Shown: piece after piece, positions 1 through 6,100 of the stretch
Layout: the number at the start of each line of letters is the position of its first letter
How positions within the stretch are numbered: position 1 is the stretch's first letter
Source of the DNA: Deltaproteobacteria bacterium
GTDB taxonomy: Bacteria > Desulfobacterota > GWC2-55-46
Length of the DNA: 7,969 bases
Assembly: GCA_030646655.1 (NCBI GenBank)
Contig: JAUSLB010000315.1
Location: forward strand, 1-7,969
Direction: 5' to 3'
Program-made: the position numbers and the translations under genes
Notes under the pieces: model-generated
Told to the model about the DNA's origin: nothing
Seen by the model: the letters and a program-made list of their open reading frames with translations, nothing else
The model's database searches: none

Positions 1-476
1 GGGGGAGCGAGGAGGACCGCGAGGACCGTTCCGCTATTTCCCGCGCCGGCTATGCCCATCGCAAGGCCTTTGTACTGCGGGGGGAACCAGCCTGAGCCGA
101 GGGAGAGGGCGACCCCGAAGCTCGCTCCCGCGATGCCGAGCAATACGCCCATCGCAAGCACATCCGAGTAGGTCTTTACCGCGAGATAGCCGTAGATCAT
201 GGCGATGACTATGGTGCCCATCTCAACAAGGGCGGCCCGCTTTCTTCCTATGTACTGGGAAAGGACTCCGAGGGGGAAACGCATTATGGCGCCAGACATG
301 ATCGGCACAGAGATCATGAAACCTTTCTGTGCGGGGGTTAAGTGGAAAGACTCGCTTATGAACGGCGCCATGGCCCCGTTCAACACCCAGATGGCAAAGC
401 AGAAATCGAAATACAGGAATGAAGCAAATAAGGTTGGGGGGTGACCCGCTTTGAGGAACGTCCTGAAATTTGCCAT
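1..476 (-). CDS. narK: NarK-type nitrate/nitrite transporter, 5' part (C-terminus beyond the window)
   Basis: My translation of the minus strand from an ATG at 476-474 gives 158 residues, open to the window edge. It is a hydrophobic Major Facilitator Superfamily N-terminal half with about five membrane segments (near residues 14-38, 50-72, 83-100, 106-128 and 137-158). R66 in the GAIMRFPLG segment fits the conserved TM2 arginine that binds nitrate in NarK proteins. G70-K79 (GVLSQYIGRK) is the MFS loop 2-3 motif. GIAGAGNSG at residues 141-149 is the glycine-rich nitrate signature of the nitrate/nitrite porter family. The start is supported by AAGGAG at 493-488, 11 nt upstream. The expected role is nitrate uptake and/or nitrate/nitrite exchange at the inner membrane. 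The gene is divergent from narGH. Proton symporter and antiporter subtypes cannot be told apart from half the protein. An opposite-strand ORF at 199-444 is its shadow. Confidence 0.92.
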   Translation of the reverse strand, partial: MANFRTFLKAGHPPTLFASFLYFDFCFAIWVLNGAMAPFISESFHLTPAQKGFMISVPIMSGAIMRFPLGVLSQYIGRKRAALVEMGTIVIAMIYGYLAVKTYSDVLAMGVLLGIAGASFGVALSLGSGWFPPQYKGLAMGIAGAGNSGTVLAVLLAP

Positions 477-698
477 TCTTTCTTACTCTCCTTTCTTTGT
501 TTTAGCCTTGTCGGCCATTAATACCAGATCCAGTCAGAAGAGGTTTGGCAGCTTATCGGGGCCACCCATTCAGGAGAGTAATGCTTGAATTCCTGGAAAA
601 ATTTGCTTGAAAGCCCTGATTATAGGTGAGTGATTAAGATCGGTGAATAAGCCCCCAAATCCACCTTCTTTCTTTGAGATATGATATTTTAAGATGAT

Positions 699-711
699 TT
701 GAATCTATCAA
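699..711. promoter_or_regulatory. FNR/DNR-like half-site pair over the narK -10 (weak)
   Basis: TTGAATCTATCAA has the half-sites TTGA and TCAA of the FNR/DNR family, but the total is 13 bp rather than the canonical 14 (TTGAT-N4-ATCAA). It covers the predicted narK -10 box. FNR-type activators normally bind near -41.5, so binding here would more likely repress. It may be chance in AT-rich DNA. Confidence 0.2.
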
Positions 712-730
712 CTTTGTTCCTCGCTGTCAA
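702..730 (-). promoter_or_regulatory. Predicted sigma70 promoter of narK
   Basis: On the minus strand there is a perfect -35 TTGACA (730-725), a 17-nt spacer, and a -10 TAGATT (707-702, four of six consensus bases). Transcription would start near 695 and leave a leader of about 220 nt before narK. The -35 box lies inside the palindrome TGTCTTGACA (734-725), and the -10 lies inside a near-symmetric TTGA-N5-TCAA, so a regulator could cover either box. This is a sequence match only. Confidence 0.5.
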
Positions 731-895
731 GACAATAAATGAGTTGATGGGTCATTTTGTTACATGAGTTGGACAAAACTGGACATTAATAATATTCTGT
801 TATTAGGTGTTCTTTATATCATTGGGGCAGATTGGGACATATTTTATATTTTAGCCGCCTTTGTCGCTATGGCTTTATGCCGCCCCTTTTGATTT

Positions 896-923
896 ATCAG
901 GTTGCTTCAAGCCGCAACCTGAT
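896..923. repeat. Perfect 10-bp stem-loop at the left end of the hairpin array
   Basis: ATCAGGTTGC at 896-905 pairs with GCAACCTGAT at 914-923 around an 8-nt loop. The right arm plus AG (914-925) matches 1145-1156 at 11 of 12 positions (GCA[A/T]CCTGATAG), so the same module occurs at both ends of the element. No T-tract follows on the plus strand, so it is not an obvious terminator. Confidence 0.75.
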
Positions 924-1115
924 AGGCAATCACCATGATGGGGGAAGGATTGCCTCTGGATGCTCGCCGGCTCGCGAAGTGACAAGGCGAGCTATATAAA
1001 TGTAGGTTTCCTTACCAGCCACAATCCAGTAACTGTTGAATGGATTGTGCAATTGCGAGACCGAAAAATCGAGCAATTTGTAAGGATTGGACGGAGGCAG
1101 CCCGGCCAAATCGTG

Positions 1116-1146
1116 GCTGAAAAAGTCCAGGACGGACTTTTTCAGC
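1116..1146. repeat. Perfect 13-bp palindrome at the right end of the hairpin array
   Basis: GCTGAAAAAGTCC (1116-1128) and GGACTTTTTCAGC (1134-1146) are perfect inverted repeats around the 5-nt loop AGGAC. It is the strongest hairpin in the window. A competing 5-bp stem CAGCC (1098-1102)/GGCTG (1115-1119) shares its left arm, so two alternative folds are possible. The T run is inside the stem, not after it, so a rho-independent terminator is unlikely. The arms resemble REP-type dispersed palindromes. Confidence 0.8.
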
Positions 1147-1211
1147 ATCCTGATAGAATCATCAAGCTCATCCAGCCGGTTTGTCTATCTCATCGCCTTT
1201 TGCACCCATTG

Positions 1212-1226
1212 ATGAGAACCTCTCAT
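1212..1226. promoter_or_regulatory. Operator-like palindrome ATGAGA-N3-TCTCAT
   Basis: Perfect 6-bp arms around ACC. It lies 21 bp before the first 18-bp operator and may be another regulator site. No known regulator consensus was recognised. Confidence 0.3.
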
Positions 1227-1247
1227 GGCAGTTAGTCCCGATAACTA

Positions 1248-1265
1248 TGTTACCAAAAGGTAACA
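1248..1265. promoter_or_regulatory. Operator copy 1, TGTTACC-N4-GGTAACA
   Basis: Perfect 7-bp inverted repeat, TGTTACCAAAAGGTAACA. A second 18-bp copy with the same outer hexamers and the central AAA sits at 1332-1349, so this is very likely a recognition site for a dimeric regulator. The overall dyad recalls CRP/CooA-type sites, but the 18-bp span is 2 bp longer than those, so the regulator family is left open. No convincing promoter overlaps this copy. Confidence 0.6.
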
Positions 1266-1268
1266 CTT

Positions 1269-1320
1269 ACCCTTTTGCCGTAGCAGGAACGCTGCTTCCT
1301 GAACCTAAATCGGCAAGGGT
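1269..1320. other. Branched stem-loop between the two operators
   Basis: The outer stem pairs ACCCTT..GCCG (1269-1280, with a two-T bulge) with CGGCAAGGGT (1311-1320), giving about 10 bp. The inner stem pairs CAGGAA (1284-1289) with TTCCTG (1296-1301). It ends 2 bp before the -35 box of the next promoter, so it could act as a DNA structure or be part of a transcript from further upstream. No T-tract follows. Confidence 0.45.
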
Positions 1321-1321
1321 C

Positions 1322-1350
1322 TTGACTCAAGTGTTACTAAACCGTAACAT
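1322..1350 (+). promoter_or_regulatory. Predicted sigma70 promoter with operator in its core
   Basis: -35 TTGACT (1322-1327), a 17-nt spacer, and -10 TAACAT (1345-1350). The -35 lies within the perfect 11-bp palindrome CTTGACTCAAG (1321-1331). Operator copy 2 fills the spacer and most of the -10, which implies repression when bound. Transcription would start near 1357 and run rightward into a long untranslated region toward the nar operon. The product could also be a short RNA. Confidence 0.5.
1332..1349. promoter_or_regulatory. Operator copy 2, TGTTAC-N6-GTAACA
   Basis: TGTTACTAAACCGTAACA shares both outer hexamers and the central AAA with copy 1. The centres of the two copies are 84 bp apart, about eight turns at 10.5 bp, so both would face the same side of the helix. 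It overlaps the spacer and -10 of the promoter at 1322-1350. Confidence 0.6.
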
Positions 1351-1486
1351 ATATATGTTTGGGGGTTAGAGTAGAATGGATCGATTTGGACCTATTTAAA
1401 TCTTATAAATCAGCGTCTTTATGTTTTTTTCTTTTTTAGGCTATCTTTTGGTATGCATATTGCTTGATATACTAATGTTAATCACC

Positions 1487-1522
1487 TTCAAAAAAATAAA
1501 TAAAAAAAGTTATTTTTTTGAA
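1487..1522. repeat. 13-bp A/T palindrome
   Basis: TTCAAAAAAATAA (1487-1499) and TTATTTTTTTGAA (1510-1522) are perfect inverted repeats around a 10-nt A-rich loop, with only one G:C pair per stem. It could extrude as a cruciform or act as a weak bidirectional terminator, although the low GC argues against an efficient terminator. It may also be a binding site for an AT-hook or nucleoid protein. Confidence 0.5.
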
Positions 1523-1675
1523 AGATTTTTCTTTACTCGTGTTCGCGCGTGTGTTATTAAAGCAGAACTCCGGGTTAAAAGGTCTTTCAGGTTGCGGCGG
1601 GGAGAGGGCTTAATACGCCCTTCGAAGCTTAATCCGTCCTTGAAAATAATAGATTGAAAACGATAGACATTTTCA

Positions 1676-1705
1676 TGGACAGGGCCTGAGGTTCTGTATT
1701 ATAAT
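1676..1705 (+). promoter_or_regulatory. Predicted sigma70 promoter upstream of the nar operon
   Basis: -35 TGGACA (1676-1681, five of six), an 18-nt spacer, and a perfect -10 TATAAT (1700-1705). It is the best -10 box found on the plus strand of the intergenic region. The start would be near 1712, giving a leader of about 215 nt to the possible gene at 1928 and about 790 nt to the cytochrome gene. No closer promoter of equal quality was found before 2505. Confidence 0.5.
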
Positions 1706-1927
1706 AACCGTTCATTCCCGGAAAATTGGAAGAGCGCCTTGAAATTTTTTTTTATTTTGAAGCGAAAAATGCTGGACAGGTTTTTCTGAATCTGGTATTT
1801 TACGCCCTGCCTCGCGAAAGCCTGACCTGACTGAAGGGCGCGCGGGGAGTTACGCACGAAAGAAACCCTCAATCTCGCAAAGCCGAAAAAAATATACAGG
1901 ACCGGATTCGGAGGACTCGGAAAAACT

Positions 1928-2338
1928 TTGAGTCAAAGGATCAAAAAAGAGATAGTGCGTCTCTGCCACTGCCTGTTATACTTTGCCGCGCTCCGCCTTT
2001 GCCCGGCGATGAGGCGGAAGGCCGCGATATGCGCGGGCTCTCATTTTGAGAGCGGCTCAGATGATAAAGGGCCTCAGGCGGATAGAGCGCCTTTAAACCC
2101 GTTCGCTATCTTCGGCAAGGTCCTCGGCTCGCTGCCCGTTCAGGGCTCCTCAGAATCCTTCGTCTTTGAGTTTCACGAAGAGGTGCCTGAGTTCGGGGCG
2201 AAGCACAAGGACGAGGCAGAGAAGCCTTCGCGCCCCGTAATGGACGCCTCGACACCCCGCAAGACCGGCTTTGACCTCATTCGGCTTACTTTCAACCTCG
2301 CAAGGGGAAACCTTGAACAAGCAATCCACGCCATCTGA
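1928..2338 (+). CDS. Possible small hypothetical protein, unrecognised
   Basis: A 136-codon frame from TTG at 1928, preceded by GGAGG at 1910-1914 (13 nt away, longer than ideal). The frame is open back to a TGA at 1832, and no better start exists except ATG 2009. Third-position GC and codon choice from about 2040 onward resemble the nar genes, which favours real coding. The N-terminus is basic with a Cys-rich hydrophobic patch (near residues 12-28). The middle is acidic (EFHEEVPEFGAKHKDEAEK), and the C-terminus ends in LTFNLARGNLEQAIHAI. No domain is recognised. After the TGA stop the same frame stays open to 2467, so a nonsense-truncated remnant is possible. Minus-strand frames across the same DNA are also open, so even the strand is not certain. 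Confidence 0.35.
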   Translation: MSQRIKKEIVRLCHCLLYFAALRLCPAMRRKAAICAGSHFESGSDDKGPQADRAPLNPFAIFGKVLGSLPVQGSSESFVFEFHEEVPEFGAKHKDEAEKPSRPVMDASTPRKTGFDLIRLTFNLARGNLEQAIHAI

Positions 2339-2504
2339 CCGATCCACGGCACGCGATTAAGCATCCTGACCGATGCCCTCCATATGCGAAGGAGAGCGAT
2401 AAAGCCTAAAGCGGCCGTCCTTAACGTAAGCATCAAGGCTATCTATGGTAGTCATAGGTATACATAAAAAAAAGCTGAGCAGCAGGTAAAAGGAGGTGTA
2501 GGGT
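2339..2504. other. Short gap before the cytochrome gene
   Basis: It contains the small inverted repeats GCATC-N6-GATGC (2361-2376) and CTATG-N5-CATAG (2443-2457), the latter operator-like and about 48 nt before the cytochrome start. It also holds the strong Shine-Dalgarno at 2489-2498. A TATACA at 2459-2464 could be a -10 box but has no matching -35. A 27-codon frame at 2384-2467 has no ribosome binding site and is not called. Confidence 0.4.
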
Positions 2505-3107
2505 ATGGATTTAAAGAGTTGTAAAAGATTCTTCGGAAAGGGATTGCAACTCGGGCTGGGCTTGCTTCTGGTTTCAGGGCTTGTGCCAATGGCGGCCTTT
2601 GCCGAGCAGGCGGCGGCCCCGGCAGTTGAGGCGGCGGCCCCGGCGGAGGCGGGCAACGCCAATGTAGGCAGGGCGCTCTTTATCGGCGCGAAGAGGTTTA
2701 CGAACGGCGGGCCTCCGTGCATTTCATGCCACAGCGCGGGCGTAGGCGAGCTGGGCGGCGGCATCCTCGGGCCGAACCTCACAAAGGTTTATGCCGATGA
2801 GTCGAAGAACCCGCTCATCAACGCGGTGTGGATCAACAACCCCTCCACCCCCATAATGGGGCCTGTCTTCTCCAACAGGAATGTCACGGATGAAGAGGTC
2901 GGGAACTTAAGGGCCTTCTTCGCGGAACAGGCGAAAGGCGAAGTAGCCGCCTCCTCCACAGGCACTTTCACCATAATCGGCCTTGGGGGCTTTGTTGGCA
3001 TACTGATAGCATTTAATATTATCTGGAGCGGGAGATACAGGAACAGGAACAAGGGCACCGCGCATGATGCCTTGTGGAGAAACTACGGCGGAAAAGGAGG
3101 ACGATAA
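2505..3107 (+). CDS. Membrane-anchored monoheme cytochrome c of the nar operon
   Basis: 200 residues. The N-terminus is a Sec signal peptide: a basic n-region (K4, K7, R8, K12), a hydrophobic core at about 15-28, and likely cleavage after AFA at residue 33. An Ala/Pro-rich linker (34-49) contains a 7-residue repeat (AAAPAVE/AAAPAEA) encoded by a 16-nt direct repeat at 2608 and 2629. One class I heme site follows: CISCH at C72-H76, with M118 in STPIMGPVF as the probable axial methionine. A single transmembrane helix at about 154-174 precedes a basic tail (RYRNRNK), which places the heme outside and the tail inside. The start is set by a strong AAAGGAGGTG (2489-2498). A cytochrome c just before narG is known in Thermus (narC) and in Geobacter metallireducens. 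The likely role is electron transfer to or from the nitrate reductase membrane module. Its stop directly abuts the narG start. Confidence 0.9.
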   Translation: MDLKSCKRFFGKGLQLGLGLLLVSGLVPMAAFAEQAAAPAVEAAAPAEAGNANVGRALFIGAKRFTNGGPPCISCHSAGVGELGGGILGPNLTKVYADESKNPLINAVWINNPSTPIMGPVFSNRNVTDEEVGNLRAFFAEQAKGEVAASSTGTFTIIGLGGFVGILIAFNIIWSGRYRNRNKGTAHDALWRNYGGKGGR

Positions 3108-6100
3108 ATGTCTACTTGGATACAAGATGAATTTAACCCCGGAAAAAGGGGTTGGGAAGAATTTTACAGGAACCGCTGGCAGTACGACAAGACCGTAAGG
3201 AGCACGCACGGGAATAACTGCACGGGCGGCTGCTCATGGATGGTCTATGTAAAGGACGGCATAATCACATGGGAGCTTCAGGCCGTTGACTACCCGAAGC
3301 TCAATCAGGACCTTCCTCCTTACGAGCCGAGGGGATGCCAGAGGGGCGTTTCCGCCTCATGGTATGTCTACAGCCCCGTCAGGATCAAGTACCCCTACTG
3401 CAGGGGCATACTCCTTGACGCATGGAAGGAAGCGAAGTCCAAGCACGCGGACCCCGTCGACGCATGGAGGTCGATCGTAGATAACGCCGAGCTCCACAAG
3501 AAGATAAAGTGGTCAAGGGGCAAGGGCGGCTTCCGCAGGTTCGACTGGGACACCGCCGCGGAGATAATCACGGCCGCGCAGATCCACACCATCAAGAAGT
3601 ACGGGCCGGACAGGAACATCGCGTTCTCGCCGATCCCCGCTATGTCGCAGATAAGCTACGCCTCAGGCGCCCGCTACAACCAGCTCATCGGCGGCGTGCA
3701 CTTAAGCTTCTATGACTACTACACCGACCTTCCGCCCGCTGAGCCCGAGGTATGGGGCGAGCAGACGGACTCCTGCGAGAGCGCGGACTGGTACAACTCA
3801 GGCTATGTCGTAATGGCCGGCGCGAACCCGAACATGACGAGGACCGCCGACTGCCACTTCGTATCCGAGATGAGGCATAACGGCACAAAGCTCGTCGTGT
3901 GCTCGCCCGACTATTCGCAGGTCACGAAGTACGCTGATCTATGGGTGCCGGTGAAGCCGGGTTCAGACGCGGCCTTCTGGATGGGTATAAACCATGTCAT
4001 ATTTAAGGAGTTCTTCGTTGACAAGAAGGTCCCCTATTTCGAGAACTACATAAAGGCGTTCACGGACATCGCCCACCTCGTTAAGCTCACAAAGGGCAAG
4101 GACGGGTATGAGATGGGCCGTTTACTTAAGGCGTGCGATCTGGCGGATTATTCCGACGAGGAGAACGCCGAGTGGAAGTTCGCGATGTGGGACGAGAAGA
4201 CCGGCAAGGCCCGCATAGTGAACGGCGGCGTCGGCTACAGGTTCGCCCATAAGGACCACGGCAAGTGGAACACTCTTCTTAAGGACGGCAAGACCCAGCA
4301 GGACATCAGTCCCGCCTTAAGCCTCCTCGATATTAAGGACGAAGCCATCGAGGTCAACTTCTACGAGGTCGACAAGCCCGAGAGGTACAAGAGGCAGGTC
4401 CCCGTTAAGTATGTAGAGACAAAAGAGGGCAGGGTTCCGGTAACGACCATATTCGACCTTAAGATCGCCCAGTGCGGCGTGGCGAGGAAGGGTCTTAGCG
4501 GAGACTACTGCAGGAACTACGACGACGACAGGGGCTTTTCCCCCGCATGGCAGGAGAAATACACCGGGATCGGCCGCGACACGGTAATTCAGGTCGCCCG
4601 GGAATTCGCCAGCAACGCGGAGGTCACAAAGGGCCGCAGCATGTGCATAGTCGGCGCCAGCTACAACCACTGGTACCACTCGGACCTGATGTACAGGACG
4701 ATGATGGACGCCCTCATGCTCTGCGGCTGCGTGGGAAGGAACGGCGGCGGCCTCCAGCACTACGTCGGACAGGAGAAGCTCGCCATGTTCGACTCATGGG
4801 GCCAGATAGCCCACTCGCTCGACTGGTACAGGCCCCCGAGGCTCATGAACAACCCGAGCTTCTGGTACATCAACACGGAGATGTTCAAGTTCGACTCGGC
4901 CATAACAGACTACTGCAACGTCCCTGACAAGAGCGCCATCGAGTTCGCCCACACGGCGGACTATAACGTAAGGGCGGTAAGGATGGGATGGCTCCCATAC
5001 TACCCCCAGTTCAACAAGAGCAACCTCCAGTTGGTCGAGGATGCCCAGAGGGCGGGAGCTAAGACGGACGCCGAGATAATCGACTATGTGGTAAAGCAGT
5101 TGAAGAGCGGCGCGCTCGAGTTCGCGATACAGGACCCGGACGATCCGATGAACTGGCCGAGGGTATGGTTCATATGGAGGGGCAACGCCCTTGGCTCAAG
5201 CGCAAGGGGACAGGAGTACTTCTTCAAATACGTGCTCGGCACCCACAACAACACGATCGCTGAAGAGGTCGCCAAGCCTTACCTTAAGGAGATGAAGTAC
5301 AGGGAATCCCCTCTCGGGAAACTCGACCTCCTCGTCGACCTCAACATGCGCATGAACACGACCCCCACATACTGCGATATCGTGCTCCCGACAGCCCACT
5401 GGTACGAGAAGGAGGACATCAACACCACGGAGCTCCACTCCTTCGTCACCCCGATGGGCGCGGCCGTGCCGCCGAACTGGGAGTCGAAGAGCGACTGGGA
5501 CGCCTTCAAGTTCATGTCCGTGAAGTTCTCCGAGCTCGCAAAGAAGCACTTCCCCAAGCCTATAAAGGATATCGTAGCCTCTCCGCTCATGCACGATACC
5601 CCGGGCGAGATAACCCAGCCTGCCTTAAACGGAGTTCAGGACTGGAAGAAGGGGCAGTGCGAGGCTATCCCGGGGAAAACCATGCCGAGCTTCACGATAG
5701 TGGAGAGGGACTATGCCAACGTCGATAAGCAGTACCTTGCCGTAGGGCCGCTGCAGAAGACCAAGTACGGCTTCCACGGCATCATGATCGACGGCAAACC
5801 GCTCTATGATAACTACATGAATCAGGAGCATACCTCCACAATGGAGTTCAACGGCCAGAAGTTCATAGCCATGAACACCGCCAAGGACGCCGCCAACTTC
5901 GTCCTTTCGCACTCAGGCGCCTCGAACGGCGAGGTCTGCTACAGGCAGTGGACGGAGGAGGAGCACCATACGGGCCTCCACGGCGAGACCTATAACGCCG
6001 CCAAGAAATCCGTTAAGGAGATCTTCGGCGACGACGTGCAGTACCTCGTAGAGCACGCCCACGGCCTGGCCGATGAGCTCGCGGGCCCCAACAGGAACGT

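Larger units (their letters stand above)
477..890. other. AT-rich intergenic region and narK leader, no gene seen
   Basis: No supported coding region. The stretch holds the narK Shine-Dalgarno (488-493), the narK promoter (702-730), a direct repeat GCTTGAA at 583-589 and 605-611 (22-bp period, about two helical turns), and an inverted repeat TAATAA-N7-TTATTA at 787-805. No clear rho-independent terminator or known riboswitch was recognised. Confidence 0.6.
891..1160. repeat. Hairpin-array element with imperfect terminal inverted repeats (MITE-like or structured RNA candidate)
   Basis: The ends are imperfect inverted repeats: GATT-TATCAGGTTGCT reads inward from 891, and GATTCTATCAGGATGCT reads inward from 1160 on the other strand. 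Between them lie successive stem-loops with unrelated stems: 896-905/914-923 (10 bp), 924-931/948-955 (8 bp), 962-968/986-992 (7 bp), 1020-1028/1041-1049 (9 bp), 1051-1056/1073-1078 (6 bp), and 1116-1128/1134-1146 (13 bp). The first two abut exactly. No target-site duplication is evident. A 72-residue minus-strand ORF (1148-930) runs through it but resembles no family I know and starts inside the terminal repeat. Possible identities are a non-autonomous mobile element, a clustered REP-type repeat, or a folded RNA. No family is assigned. Confidence 0.6.
1161..1927. other. Regulatory intergenic stretch, no supported gene
   Basis: It carries paired 18-bp operators, two predicted plus-strand promoters, an operator-like palindrome (1212-1226), a branched hairpin (1269-1320), an AT palindrome (1487-1522), a small stem AGGGC/GCCCT (1605-1609/1617-1621), and a long-range pair CGCCC (1803-1807)/GGGCG (1836-1840). 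An open frame at 1421-1657 (78 codons) has no Shine-Dalgarno and is driven by poly-T/poly-A composition, so it is not called as a gene. Base composition shifts from AT-rich (about 1370-1760) back to GC-rich toward 1800. Confidence 0.6.

Noticed and set aside
1116..1146. 13-bp hairpin as a rho-independent terminator
   Set aside because: The T run is part of the stem and no T-tract follows on either strand.
930..1148. 72-codon minus-strand ORF through the hairpin array (and a 91-codon plus-strand ORF at 960-1235)
   Set aside because: The start codon arises inside the terminal repeat, there is no ribosome binding site, the sequence is dominated by palindromes, and no protein family is recognised.
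891..1160. CRISPR array or integron attC array
   Set aside because: The stems are all different with no regular repeat/spacer period, and no attC core (GTTRRRY/RYYYAAC) or integrase gene is visible.
1421..1657. 78-codon plus-strand ORF with one hydrophobic stretch and a basic tail
   Set aside because: No Shine-Dalgarno. The Phe/Leu/Lys content follows from poly-T and poly-A tracts, and the frame crosses the AT palindrome.
2608..2644. 16-nt direct repeat in the cytochrome gene as a mobile or regulatory repeat
   Set aside because: It is in frame (21-nt period) and simply encodes a repeated Ala/Pro linker.
2357..2782. 141-codon minus-strand ORF overlapping the cytochrome gene start
   Set aside because: It is antisense to a clearly identified cytochrome c gene, has low-complexity Ala/Pro composition mirroring that gene, and has no ribosome binding site.
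3108..3200. Twin-arginine signal at the NarG N-terminus
   Set aside because: No RR motif followed by a hydrophobic stretch is present before the FS0 ligands, so export by Tat is not supported.
5196..5594. Long antisense ORFs inside narG and narH (also 4317-4760, 5625-5912, 7049-7396, 7430-7927)
   Set aside because: They are opposite-strand shadows of GC-biased codons in well-supported genes; their translations show no domain.
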